Source: Euryarchaeota archaeon UBA557
GTDB taxonomy: Archaea; Thermoplasmatota; Poseidoniia; Poseidoniales; Thalassarchaeaceae
Reading direction: 5' to 3'
NCBI GenBank assembly: GCA_002503285.1
Contig: DARI01000010.1
Coordinates: forward strand, 1-64,000
Length of the DNA: 64,000 nucleotides
The notes below the pieces were generated by a model. That model searched no databases. It had not been told where the DNA came from and was given only the letters and a program-made list of their open reading frames with translations. Position 1 is the first letter of the stretch. Every line of letters begins with the position of its first letter. Made by a program: the position numbers and the translations under genes. Of this stretch, positions 52,333 through 61,115 are shown in pieces.

Positions 52333-55206
52333 TTACTGAGTGCATAAACTCCTAATATGCCTAATTACTAAGTCATATGTGGGAATTGTATAATCTTCCA
52401 ATGGAGGAGAAAATGGTACTGGAGTGTCTAAAGCCCCTATTACTACTGGAGGAGATTCTAAATTCCAGAATGTTTCTTCTAAGATTCTACTTGAAATCGT
52501 GTGAGCAAAACCGCCAGTCCACTGAGACTCTTGTAAGACTATTAATCTAGAAGTACGACATACCGATTGAACGCAAGTTTTAGAATCGAAAGGTAATAAT
52601 GTTCTCAAATCTATTACTTCTACTTCTATTTTTTCTTTTGCTACGTGTTTAGCAGCTTTCAATGCTACGTGCACCATTGCACCCCACGTAACAATTGTAA
52701 TATCATTTCCTCCTCGAATAACTCTAGCTTGACCAATAGAATTTTGTCCATTTGCGAGTCTTTTGTGAACAGATTCGGTATTAACTAACTGATTAATATT
52801 ATCACCCCATCCAGTAGTTCCCCCTCGTAATCCATAAAGCCCTAGATGCTCTAAGAATACAACAGGATCGGGTAATGCATGCCCTTCAATTAGCATATCA
52901 AAGGCATCTTGAGGATTACTGGGGAATACAATAATCAGGCCTGGATCATTACTAAACCATGATTCAATCATATTTGCATGAAATGGACCACTTCTAGTTT
53001 TTCCACCTAGAGGTATTCTGACAGTCAAAGGAACGCTTGCACCCCACCTCCAACGTAATTGTGCAGCATTATTCACCAATGCATTCATTGCAAGTGCTGC
53101 AAATCCTCCAAATTGAATTTCTGCGATGGGCCTCAAACCTCCTAATGCAGCACCTGTTGCAGAGTTGATTATTATGGATTCTGAAAGGGGCATATCGAGT
53201 AATTTGTCAGAATGTCCTTTTGCTTTTAATGATAAATTCATGCCAAATGCACCTGCAATTTCCATATCTTCCCCCATAAAAATTATATTTTCTGAATATT
53301 TATCTGCTAAAGCGACCATAGAATTCTGAATTGCGCGGCTAAATGTCCAAGAATTTGAAGCATCGGAAAATTTGATAAAATATTCTCCTGGGCTTAACGG
53401 TGATTGAGTCTTTTGACTATTAGATTTTAATCTATCAATTTGTTGGGTATGAGTGGGAGCATCGGTAAAGGAGGTGATTCCCTTAGTAACGGTATACGCC
53501 TCTGGCCAAGGCATATGTTCCATTTCCTTCCGCGAATTTTTAACATATATTTCTTCCTTAGATTGTATATTTTCCAATTCTTTCTCGTTTACTCCTAAAG
53601 AAATCAATAAATTATGATGATTCGGTATTGGATCTTTTAATGACCAATAATTAAGAAGATCACGCCCAACATAGCCAGGAGGGTTACCTGAAATCGCCCC
53701 TAAATACAAATCATCATGATGATGTGCGTGGCCGCATCCTCTCATAGTTTCAACATGTATCAAAGTTGCACCCCCTCCATCTAATGAAAATTCCCTTGCA
53801 ACTGCAGTAGATGAGAAAAATTGTGCAGGATCAGATCCATCAATTGTCCATGACGGAATTCCCATTGCGATTCCTTTGTCTCCATAGGTTTCCGAACCTG
53901 ATTGACTTGCAGAAAACGTATCTAAGGCTATTTGATTATTTTGTATCATATAACATATTGGGAGGCCCCTCGCTCCGGCAAAATTCATTGCTTCCCAAAA
54001 TTCTCCACTACTACTACAACCTTCTCCAACTGGTGCTAAATGAAACCTCTCTCGGTGTAATCTATTGGATGCCAATGCAACTCCAGTCAATGTAGCACTT
54101 GCAATAGGCAAGGGTGCAGTTGGAGGCAAAATTCCTTTTTCCCAGTTTCCGATATGTAAATCTCTACCTCCATAGCCGGAATGCCCTCCATCCATATAGG
54201 ATCCAGATTTACCCATTTGTGCAGAAAATATTTCTAATGGAGTTTGCCCCATTGCTAGAGCTAAGCCGGTATCTCTAATCATAGGAGCTATGGCATCAGG
54301 AAAATCAATATTTTCTGAATTAGCATCATAATTATTCCTGAGTGCTGAAGCACAGGCTACAATACCTTCTTGCCAAGTTGAACGGAAACCTTTGCCTGTA
54401 AATTTGCCACCATCAGGTAGGGATATACCATTTGTAAAAAGGTCTTTCAAGTGATCATCTAGAATTCTAGTTCTTAGCATCCATTTTTGCCAAGTTAATC
54501 TTTGATTCATTGTTATCGAATTTTTATGAGCCAATCTTCTAAGGCATAATGATATATCGATTAAAAATCTAGAAGCCCTTCTTTTTAGAAATAAATTACC
54601 ATCTCTTCGAGGTATAATTTCGCTTTCTCCAAGATTTAGAAAAGATGGATTGAATAATCGTTCTTCCAACGCATTATCTAGATTTTTAATAAAATTAATA
54701 GAAAAAGTATGAAATTCTTGACCATTAAATTCATCAATAGGATTAGATTTACTCCATAATTCAGAAATTAAATTTAGATGGCCATCATGCCTTTCTGCAA
54801 CAAATCTCAATAATTCATTTATTACCTCACTTTTACTTAATTTACTCGTAAATAATAAGGATTTTTTGGGAATCCACGATTCACCCCAAATAGTTGGCAT
54901 TACACTTTGCTTAGAATCCAGTGACTTGATGTCTAAATGGTCAATCTCCAAAAGTTTTTTATTTCTCTGAGTTATTTCATGAGTTAATTGTTCATTTGTA
55001 ACTGTTATGGGCCTTTCCCATATATTTACACTGCGATTTCTCCCTTGACCAGTATTTGATCTATCAATTGTTACTCTCGCCCTCGTATGGCATTTTTCAC
55101 ACTGTCTGTCCAATTTTATAGTACTTTGATTACGAGTTTTCCAAATTTGATAATTATCACAAAATGGGCATTGCCAAATGCCATGCCGGGCCACCACCAT
55201 ATGCAT
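52333..55206 (-). CDS. 2-oxoacid dehydrogenase E1, alpha-beta fusion with N-terminal zinc ribbon
   Basis: A 957-residue protein. Residues 10-45 form a zinc ribbon (Cys13-x2-Cys16 in WQCPFC and Cys36-x2-Cys39 in CEKC). A helical linker follows, then an E1 alpha domain (about 240-560) with the thiamine diphosphate motif VGEGCSSSGEFWEAMNFAGA ending in QNNQIAL, and an E1 beta domain (about 625-957; IIFMGEDMEIAGAFGMNLSL, PIAEIQFGGFAALAMNALVN, RGGNDITIVTWGAMVHVALK). It would decarboxylate pyruvate, a branched-chain or another 2-oxoacid and pass the acyl group to a lipoyl E2. No E2 or E3 gene is in the window. The zinc ribbon is not part of known E1 enzymes. Confidence 0.88.
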   Translation of the reverse strand: MHMVVARHGIWQCPFCDNYQIWKTRNQSTIKLDRQCEKCHTRARVTIDRSNTGQGRNRSVNIWERPITVTNEQLTHEITQRNKKLLEIDHLDIKSLDSKQSVMPTIWGESWIPKKSLLFTSKLSKSEVINELLRFVAERHDGHLNLISELWSKSNPIDEFNGQEFHTFSINFIKNLDNALEERLFNPSFLNLGESEIIPRRDGNLFLKRRASRFLIDISLCLRRLAHKNSITMNQRLTWQKWMLRTRILDDHLKDLFTNGISLPDGGKFTGKGFRSTWQEGIVACASALRNNYDANSENIDFPDAIAPMIRDTGLALAMGQTPLEIFSAQMGKSGSYMDGGHSGYGGRDLHIGNWEKGILPPTAPLPIASATLTGVALASNRLHRERFHLAPVGEGCSSSGEFWEAMNFAGARGLPICYMIQNNQIALDTFSASQSGSETYGDKGIAMGIPSWTIDGSDPAQFFSSTAVAREFSLDGGGATLIHVETMRGCGHAHHHDDLYLGAISGNPPGYVGRDLLNYWSLKDPIPNHHNLLISLGVNEKELENIQSKEEIYVKNSRKEMEHMPWPEAYTVTKGITSFTDAPTHTQQIDRLKSNSQKTQSPLSPGEYFIKFSDASNSWTFSRAIQNSMVALADKYSENIIFMGEDMEIAGAFGMNLSLKAKGHSDKLLDMPLSESIIINSATGAALGGLRPIAEIQFGGFAALAMNALVNNAAQLRWRWGASVPLTVRIPLGGKTRSGPFHANMIESWFSNDPGLIIVFPSNPQDAFDMLIEGHALPDPVVFLEHLGLYGLRGGTTGWGDNINQLVNTESVHKRLANGQNSIGQARVIRGGNDITIVTWGAMVHVALKAAKHVAKEKIEVEVIDLRTLLPFDSKTCVQSVCRTSRLIVLQESQWTGGFAHTISSRILEETFWNLESPPVVIGALDTPVPFSPPLEDYTIPTYDLVIRHIRSLCTQ

Positions 55207-55240
55207 CGCAATCGATGTTTATACAACAAATGTTCGGTTA

Positions 55241-55353
55241 ACTGGTAATTATTATACCGCAAATTTTTTTAATTTATACATAATATTGGTAAATATTGCA
55301 ATTTTAAAAAATTATACCACTATTAAAGAAAGTACTTGTAATTATAATACCAC
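55241..55353. promoter_or_regulatory. Direct repeats in the promoter region of the E1 gene
   Basis: The 149-base spacer before the E1 gene contains ACTGGTAATTATTATACCGC (55241-55260) and ACTTGTAATTATAATACCAC (55334-55353), identical at 17 of 20 bases, plus a partial copy ATTATACCAC at 55311-55320. A TATA-like TTGTATAAAC (minus strand, about 55220-55229) lies near the start codon. The repeats may bind a regulator. Confidence 0.35.
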
Positions 55354-55355
55354 AA

Positions 55356-56480
55356 TTAATATTTTTTGACATTTGAGTCTATAGTATCTGACCAACTTAA
55401 GATCCCACCTTTGAGATTAAACACCGCATTTTTCTCCCAACCAGAGTTAAAAAGAAGTCTTTGTACGGATGCGGACCTTACTCCTGACCTACAATATATT
55501 ACTAAATCTACATTTTTTGGTATTTCTGAAAATCTATCTGATATGTTTGAATGCTCGATTCTCAAATTAGTTCCAGAAATACTTGCTATTAGTTCCTCAT
55601 CCGCCCTCCTAACATCCAAAAGGAACGGACGCCAGCCATTTTCTTTTTTATTTTTAAACTCAAGTGGCGTAATTTCTAATGGATTATTTTCATTATTACT
55701 CATACAATATTCAGCCTCCAAAGACAACTCAGTAACCAATGGTCTAGAGGCATTGCCATTAAATTTTAGTATCCTTGAAGACATATTTAAAGCGTTAAAA
55801 ACTAATAATTTACCAGATAAAATATCTCCAATTTCAAGAATTATCTTGATAGCTTCCGTAGATTGTATAGAGCCAATGATTCCGGGGAGAACACCAAGGA
55901 CGCCAGCTTCTGCACAATTTGGGGCTAGATCAATAGGCGGCATTTCAGGAAATAAATCTCTATAATTTAATCCCTTTTCTAAATTAAAAACTGAAACTTG
56001 CCCTTCAAATTGATGTATGCTACCAAATATCCAAGGTTTACCTAATATTTCACAGGCATCATTAATTAGGTACCTAGTTGTAAAATTATCAGTACCATCA
56101 ATTATTATATCAAATTGATTAATTAAATCTAATGCATTGGCCATATTAATTCTTGAATTATATGCCGTAATTGAAATCTCAGGATTTAGATCCAATAACT
56201 TTTCTTTTGCCGATAATACTTTAGAAATACCTAAACTGCTAGTTCCGTGAATTACTTGCCTTTGGAGATTTGTAATTTCAACAATATCATCATCTATTAT
56301 TCCTATTTTTCCAATTCCTGCTGCTGCCAAATACAATAAAGAAGGGGAGCCTAAGCCACCTGCTCCAACTACTAAAATTGATGAGTTTTTTAATTTTTCT
56401 TGACCTTTTGCTCCGACTTGGGGAAGAGTTAGATGCCTAGCATACCTAACTTTTTCAGAATTGGACAATGGTTCACTCAT
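55356..56480 (-). CDS. ThiF/MoeB-type adenylyltransferase with C-terminal rhodanese domain
   Basis: A 374-residue protein. The E1-like part (1-250) has RYARHLTLPQVGAKGQEKL, the ATP-binding VVGAGGLGSPSLLYLAAAGI, DDDIVEITNLQRQVIHG, DGTDNFTTRYLINDAC and NCAEAGVLGVLPGIIGSIQS. The rhodanese part (about 275-370) has LLDVRRADEE and active-site VIYCRSGVRSASVQRLLF. It adenylates the C terminus of a ubiquitin-like sulfur carrier for molybdopterin, thiamine or tRNA thiolation. The zinc-binding Cys pairs of MoeB/ThiF are missing: NYRDLFPEMPP stands where CYRCLFP is usual. Confidence 0.9.
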   Translation of the reverse strand: MSEPLSNSEKVRYARHLTLPQVGAKGQEKLKNSSILVVGAGGLGSPSLLYLAAAGIGKIGIIDDDIVEITNLQRQVIHGTSSLGISKVLSAKEKLLDLNPEISITAYNSRINMANALDLINQFDIIIDGTDNFTTRYLINDACEILGKPWIFGSIHQFEGQVSVFNLEKGLNYRDLFPEMPPIDLAPNCAEAGVLGVLPGIIGSIQSTEAIKIILEIGDILSGKLLVFNALNMSSRILKFNGNASRPLVTELSLEAEYCMSNNENNPLEITPLEFKNKKENGWRPFLLDVRRADEELIASISGTNLRIEHSNISDRFSEIPKNVDLVIYCRSGVRSASVQRLLFNSGWEKNAVFNLKGGILSWSDTIDSNVKKY

Positions 56481-56537
56481 GATTGGCGCAGATGGTGGCT
56501 AAATTTGTTCTCTTCGGTCAAAGGAATAAAAAAATAA

Positions 56538-56915
56538 TCATAATATAAATATCCTCAGAGAGGCTACAAACCAACCAGTAATTCCCCATGTCTTAGCGAT
56601 TTTACTTGCAAGTACTGGTTCTATATCTAATTTTAAAAATTGATTTAAAATTCTCTTTATGTAGTTTTGACCTAATGGATTATCGGCACGTGGAATCTTT
56701 CTAAATTTTCTTTCCATATCTGTTAAAATACAATAGCCGTCTCTGATAAACCAACAAATTTCTGTTAAGCCATAGAGAATAAATACTCCCCACCACATCC
56801 ATTCATATGGCCCAATCCACATAAATGCACAAAAAATAGTAATAAATAGATGTAATAAATAGAATAAATCTGCTATTCTATTATTTATCCAACTTATTTC
56901 AGTCTCACTTGACAA
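56538..56915 (-). CDS. Small membrane protein downstream of trxB
   Basis: A 125-residue protein with two or three hydrophobic segments (LFYLLHLFITIFCAFMWIGP, WWGVFILYGLTEICWFI) and a C-terminal one. The family resembles archaeal DUF2784-like small proteins only weakly, so I leave it unassigned. It begins ten bases after trxB ends and is probably the last gene of the flavin/thioredoxin reductase operon. Confidence 0.6.
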   Translation of the reverse strand: MSSETEISWINNRIADLFYLLHLFITIFCAFMWIGPYEWMWWGVFILYGLTEICWFIRDGYCILTDMERKFRKIPRADNPLGQNYIKRILNQFLKLDIEPVLASKIAKTWGITGWFVASLRIFIL

Positions 56916-56925
56916 TTGTGCACCC

Positions 56926-57855
56926 CTAATGCTGATCTTCTAACCATTTTTCAGCATCCATGGCTGCTTGGCAGCCCATTCCTGCAGCAGTAATAGCTTG
57001 CCTATATCTTGTATCGACTACATCGCCTGCTGCAAAAACGCCGTGAATATTTGTCATCGTGTGCTCTTTGGTGAGTATGTATCCTGTTTCGTCAATCTCA
57101 ATTTGCCCATCTAAGAATTTTGTTATTGGCTTATGTCCTATGGCAATAAATGCCCCAGAGCAATATATTTCTTCTATTTCTCCGTTCCTTGTATCTTCAA
57201 GAATTGCTCCTGATAGTCCTTTTTCATTAGAATTCCATGATTTTATAGATTTAAATGTCTTGATTTCAATTTTAGGATTATTAAATGCTCTTTCATACAT
57301 CACTTTGGAGGCCTTAAAATTATCACTACGATGAATTATAGTCACTTTACTTGCAAATCTAGTCAAGAATGTGGCCTCCTCCATAGCTGAGTCTCCACCA
57401 CCTATTACAAGTACTTCCTCATCCCTAAAAAACGCACCATCACAGGTTGCACAAGTACTGATTCCCCTTCCTTTTTGCTCTTCCTCTCCTTCTGCCCCTA
57501 ACCAGATTGATTCAGCACCAGTGCAAATTATTATCGATTTAGACTGGAAAATTTCTCCTTCAACCCAAACCTTGAATGGCCATTCAGAAAAATTAACTTT
57601 TTCTACATTTTTATCTTCGACCTCTAAACCAAATTTTTCAGCCTGTTCACGGAGTTGCAGCATCATTTCCGGACCACCAATGCCTTCAGGATATCCAGGG
57701 AAATTTTCAATATCCGAAGTAAGCATGAGTTGCCCTCCGGACATATATCCGGCAAACATCAATGGATCAAGTAACGCCCTAGCGGTGTAAAGGCCTGCTG
57801 TATAACCTGCTGGGCCGGAACCTATTATAATCACATTACGTATATTGTCGGCCAT
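56926..57855 (-). CDS. trxB: Thioredoxin reductase
   Basis: A 309-residue flavoenzyme. FAD motif IIGSGPAGYTAGLYTARALL, redox pair CATC in STCATCDGAFFRDEEV, NADPH motif VIGGGDSAMEEATFLTR and the C-terminal GVFAAGDVVDTRYRQAITAA are all at normal places. It reduces thioredoxin with NADPH. It lies downstream of the riboflavin genes; an FAD enzyme beside FAD synthesis makes sense. Confidence 0.96.
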   Translation of the reverse strand: MADNIRNVIIIGSGPAGYTAGLYTARALLDPLMFAGYMSGGQLMLTSDIENFPGYPEGIGGPEMMLQLREQAEKFGLEVEDKNVEKVNFSEWPFKVWVEGEIFQSKSIIICTGAESIWLGAEGEEEQKGRGISTCATCDGAFFRDEEVLVIGGGDSAMEEATFLTRFASKVTIIHRSDNFKASKVMYERAFNNPKIEIKTFKSIKSWNSNEKGLSGAILEDTRNGEIEEIYCSGAFIAIGHKPITKFLDGQIEIDETGYILTKEHTMTNIHGVFAAGDVVDTRYRQAITAAGMGCQAAMDAEKWLEDQH

Positions 57856-57899
57856 GTAATATCCAAAGGGGATTGTCTTTTGAACATTGACTAAAAAAA

Positions 57900-58298
57900 T
57901 TATTTTGACATCTCTACTATTGCATTTACTGCAGCCCTTGCATGAGGCTCTAATCTTGGAGAAATATGTTCCTTAAGGGCGCCTGGACCAATGATTCCTA
58001 GACCTATTGGTTTACCATATTTTAATTGGATATCAATTATAGATTTTATTACGGCTTGGCCCATCACTAAACCATGTTTAGTTTCTCCATTCTCTATTAT
58101 TCCCAAAGTTATTGCAGCATTTAAATTACCAGAACTCAACATTCTATCTAGTGTAAGAGGAATTTCCATCGCCCCGGGAACCCATTTTATCTCAGATATC
58201 TCAATATCTTGAATATTGGATTCATCTTTAGCATAAGCCAACATTCTTTCGATTTGTTTTCTATGAAAGGAAGTACAAACGATACCTATTTTCATCAT
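57900..58298 (-). CDS. ribH: 6,7-dimethyl-8-ribityllumazine synthase
   Basis: About 132 residues from the ATG at 58298, directly after AAGGTGAT; the frame is open to a TTG at 58313 inside the upstream gene. WVPGAMEIPLTLDRML binds the substrate, ITLGIIENGETKHGLVMGQA contains the catalytic His, and KPIGLGIIGPG is typical. It condenses the RibB product with the ribityl-pyrimidine. Its ribosome site includes the stop of the preceding riboflavin synthase gene. Confidence 0.92.
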   Translation of the reverse strand: MMKIGIVCTSFHRKQIERMLAYAKDESNIQDIEISEIKWVPGAMEIPLTLDRMLSSGNLNAAITLGIIENGETKHGLVMGQAVIKSIIDIQLKYGKPIGLGIIGPGALKEHISPRLEPHARAAVNAIVEMSK

Positions 58299-58299
58299 A

Positions 58300-58920
58300 T
58301 CACCTTTTTTCAAAACGTGGCTGATTTTTTAGCATCTTAGATACCGTTGCCACCACTGCTTGAGTCATTGAATCAATTTCTATATTTACTTTACTACCTT
58401 TTATTTTTGATTTAATTGTAGTTCTTTCCAACGTTTCTGGAATTAGATGTATAGAAAAATAATCATCATGTACTTCGCCGATAGTTAAACTAATTCCATC
58501 TATTGCAATATATCCTTTTTCCATAATAAAAGGTTTTAATTTATTATTTATTGATATTTCTAAGTCTACTCCTTCGCCAATTTTTTCATAATTATTAATC
58601 CATGCAGTGCTCATTATATGACCTGATAATATATGCCCTCCTAATTCATCACCGATTTTCAATGCCCTTTCTAAATTTACTTTATCTCCTGCTTGTAAAT
58701 TTCCTAATGTAGATCGTTCTAAGGTTTCTTTTATAGCATCAAATGTCACAATAGTGCCTATTTTTTTAACTACAGTCATACATACGCCATCGATTGATAC
58801 GCTAGCTCCATTTTCTAAATTATTACTTCTTTTTCCCATATCTATAGAGATGCTGTTGATAGTTTCTTTTTTTTCAATTATGGATACGGTCCCAATTCCT
58901 TGTATAATGCCAGTAAACAT
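58300..58920 (-). CDS. ribE: Riboflavin synthase, bacterial (two lumazine-binding domains) type
   Basis: 206 residues from the ATG at 58920, where the conserved MFTGIIQGIGTV begins. The two lumazine-binding repeats are seen: GASVSIDGVCMTVV with LERSTLGNLQAGDKVNLERA, and IAIDGISLTIGEVHDDYFSI with LERTTIKSK; LGGHILSGHI is typical. It converts two lumazines to riboflavin. Most archaea instead use an unrelated, lumazine-synthase-like riboflavin synthase, so this is a bacterial-type gene. Confidence 0.93.
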   Translation of the reverse strand: MFTGIIQGIGTVSIIEKKETINSISIDMGKRSNNLENGASVSIDGVCMTVVKKIGTIVTFDAIKETLERSTLGNLQAGDKVNLERALKIGDELGGHILSGHIMSTAWINNYEKIGEGVDLEISINNKLKPFIMEKGYIAIDGISLTIGEVHDDYFSIHLIPETLERTTIKSKIKGSKVNIEIDSMTQAVVATVSKMLKNQPRFEKR

Positions 58921-58921
58921 A

Positions 58922-59368
58922 CTAATCTTCCTCGTATGGTCCACCTTCATTACTTGGCCAAATACCTAAAATTTTCGCAATTATTTTTCTTGTTCCATCT
59001 AAGTCATCAGAAAGTCCTTCAACTCTTAAAACCTCAATTTTATCATATCCGTGTTTTATTAGGCCAGATTTTATAGAAGAAATTGAATGTTTCTGATCGT
59101 ATCCCAATGCTATTTTATCTGGATTTATGGACTTCAATATCTCAAAAATTGGAATTTCTGGAGGATTCCCTATTATAGATATATCTACAGGTTTTAATCC
59201 TCCAACCATTCTTCGTCTTAAGTCATGATTAGTGATAGGTTCATGTTTACGTTTTCTAACTGTTTCATCATGTGCAACTACAACTATTAATTCATCTCCA
59301 AGTGATTTTGCTTGTTCTAAATAGTGTAGGTGTCCAGCATGCAGTAAATCAAAAACTCCTACAGCCAT
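58922..59368 (-). CDS. ribL: FAD synthetase, archaeal RibL type
   Basis: About 148 residues from the ATG at 59368; the frame is open to 59389. It is a cytidylyltransferase-fold enzyme: AVGVFDLLHAGHLHYLEQAK with the HxGH motif, VVVAHDETVRKRK, and DKIALGYDQKHSISSIKSGL. RibL transfers AMP to FMN to make FAD. Its stop overlaps the region just before the riboflavin synthase ATG, with only one base between. Confidence 0.9.
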   Translation of the reverse strand: MAVGVFDLLHAGHLHYLEQAKSLGDELIVVVAHDETVRKRKHEPITNHDLRRRMVGGLKPVDISIIGNPPEIPIFEILKSINPDKIALGYDQKHSISSIKSGLIKHGYDKIEVLRVEGLSDDLDGTRKIIAKILGIWPSNEGGPYEED

Positions 59369-59400
59369 AACAGTTACCAATTGAATCAATCCTTTTAATC

Positions 59401-60111
59401 TTAATTTATCTTAAAGGCTTCTAAGATATCTTTTCCCATTAACATAGGTATATCATGATTTTTCGCATATTCCATTGCATCAGATACAGATAATGCTCCA
59501 TCTCCATCCGGTTGCAACATTTCTGCACCAATAGTACATGCAGAAAGGCCTGCTAAACGTGCTATTGAAACTGCTAGTTCAGTATGGCCTTGTCTAGAGC
59601 TTAATCCACCGGGAGATTCACGGCAAAGAGGTATGTGCCCGGGTGTACGAAATTCATCACCAAGTAATTTCATAGCATCCTCATTGCTTGAATTTGAAGA
59701 TAATAGCTCACTTGCCAGTTCTCCAAATCTACGAGTTGTCAATGCACGATCTTTATCAGTTATTCCAGTGAAGGTTTTTCTGTGATTCAATGAGAGTGTG
59801 AATGCAGATTTTGAGTCATATCTTAAATCATCAGTTATAAGTTCGCCCAATACGGGATTGGTTTCAACTAACTTGGGATTTGAATGAATATCTTGTAACC
59901 ACGGTAATCCAAATAAATCACCAATTTCATTTCCTATTGCAAGAAAAAGTAGACCACCACAATCCTGCCTTAATCTTCTTATTATTTTTGGAGTTGCGCA
60001 TGATGCAGGCCATAAAAGATCTGTTTCTTGCTCCCTAAATGAAGAGTCGAAAATCATTACGGGATTTCCCTTTGAGAATGCCTCAATCGCCGCGGCTATT
60101 ACTGACTCCAT
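59401..60111 (-). CDS. ribB: 3,4-dihydroxy-2-butanone 4-phosphate synthase
   Basis: 236 residues from the ATG at 60111, which gives the family's usual N terminus (ESVIAAAIEAFSKGNPVMIF) with GAGGG just before; the frame is open to a TTG at 60204 that would overlap the divergent gene. Catalytic residues are kept in FREQETDLLWPA (Arg-Glu, Glu, Asp), FRTPGHIPLC, RQGHTELAVSIARLAGLSAC and GAEMLQPDGDGALS. It makes the four-carbon unit of riboflavin from ribulose 5-phosphate. It is the first gene of the operon ribB-ribL-ribE-ribH-trxB. Confidence 0.92.
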   Translation of the reverse strand: MESVIAAAIEAFSKGNPVMIFDSSFREQETDLLWPASCATPKIIRRLRQDCGGLLFLAIGNEIGDLFGLPWLQDIHSNPKLVETNPVLGELITDDLRYDSKSAFTLSLNHRKTFTGITDKDRALTTRRFGELASELLSSNSSNEDAMKLLGDEFRTPGHIPLCRESPGGLSSRQGHTELAVSIARLAGLSACTIGAEMLQPDGDGALSVSDAMEYAKNHDIPMLMGKDILEAFKIN

Positions 60112-60186
60112 GGCCCTCGGAGAGCGTCCACATACCAATTCTTTTCGGTCAGAAAGTATCAATTCAGAATGTCTCTTCGGCCCATC

Positions 60187-61062
60187 ATGGTGAAAATAAT
60201 TCAAGTTAAAGTTCCTCTAAAAATAGACTTGGCTGGAAGTTGGACCGATATACAACCATATGCATCTGATTATGGTGGTGAAGTAGTTAATTTTGCAATT
60301 AATGTCAATATCAATTGCGAAATAGAAGTTGAAAATGGAAATTTAAAAAGAGTAAAATATTCTACTGAAATGCCTATTGATTTAGAGCTAAAAACAACTG
60401 ATGGAGTCGATTTTGAATTTTTAACAAAAATAACTGAAGGTATTAAATCTTTGGAGTATCTCAATAAATTTACTTACGAATTAGAGAATTTAATAAAAAA
60501 TACTAGAAATATTCATGAGCCACGGATAAATTCCATAGGTGGATTTAATCATACTTTATTTCTAGGTAAAGAGATTGAACCTATGCCTTTTGAACCTATG
60601 AAATCGTCAAAAAATTGGTTAAAAAAACATTTTATTATCATTTATAGCGATATTGAAAATAATCCAAGTGAAATCCATAAAGATGTATGGAATAGATATG
60701 AAAATAATGATGAAGAAGTTCTCAAAGGCTTGCACTGCATAAGGGCAGCGGCTAGAGTAATGGCCAATGGCCTTCAAAAAGACCGTAGGGAATTGGTAGT
60801 CAATGCACTAAAGGAAATATCTGCAGGCATTGATTTGATAAGTCCTGAAATCCATAGACCATTTAGAGATGTGATGGATCCATTGGTCAATAATAAAAGT
60901 GTAATAGCATGGAAGGCGCTTGGTTTAGACGGAGGAAAAACATTAGGGATATTGTGTTCACCAAATGGAAAGGAAACTACCTTAGAGAGAATTGAGGAAA
61001 TGGGATGGCAGAATATAGAATGGGATTACAACGAACATGGAATAAAAGTAGTTAAAAAATAA
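60187..61062 (+). CDS. GHMP-kinase-like protein lacking the ATP loop
   Basis: About 291 residues from the ATG at 60187 (ATG at 60169 also in frame). The N terminus VPLKIDLAGSWTDIQPYASD with GGEVVNFAI is that of the sugar-1-kinase group (fucokinase, heptose 7-phosphate kinase HddA), and INSIGGFNHTLFLG resembles their later GGxQD segment. The glycine/serine-rich ATP-binding loop expected between them (PxGxGLGSSA) is absent, and the protein is about 40 residues shorter than its relatives. It could be an inactive homologue or bind a sugar phosphate without phosphorylating it. Confidence 0.7.
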   Translation: MVKIIQVKVPLKIDLAGSWTDIQPYASDYGGEVVNFAINVNINCEIEVENGNLKRVKYSTEMPIDLELKTTDGVDFEFLTKITEGIKSLEYLNKFTYELENLIKNTRNIHEPRINSIGGFNHTLFLGKEIEPMPFEPMKSSKNWLKKHFIIIYSDIENNPSEIHKDVWNRYENNDEEVLKGLHCIRAAARVMANGLQKDRRELVVNALKEISAGIDLISPEIHRPFRDVMDPLVNNKSVIAWKALGLDGGKTLGILCSPNGKETTLERIEEMGWQNIEWDYNEHGIKVVKK

Positions 61063-61115
61063 TTCATATATCAAAAATATCTAACTTTGGAATACCAAGT
61101 ATAAAACGTCTTAAT

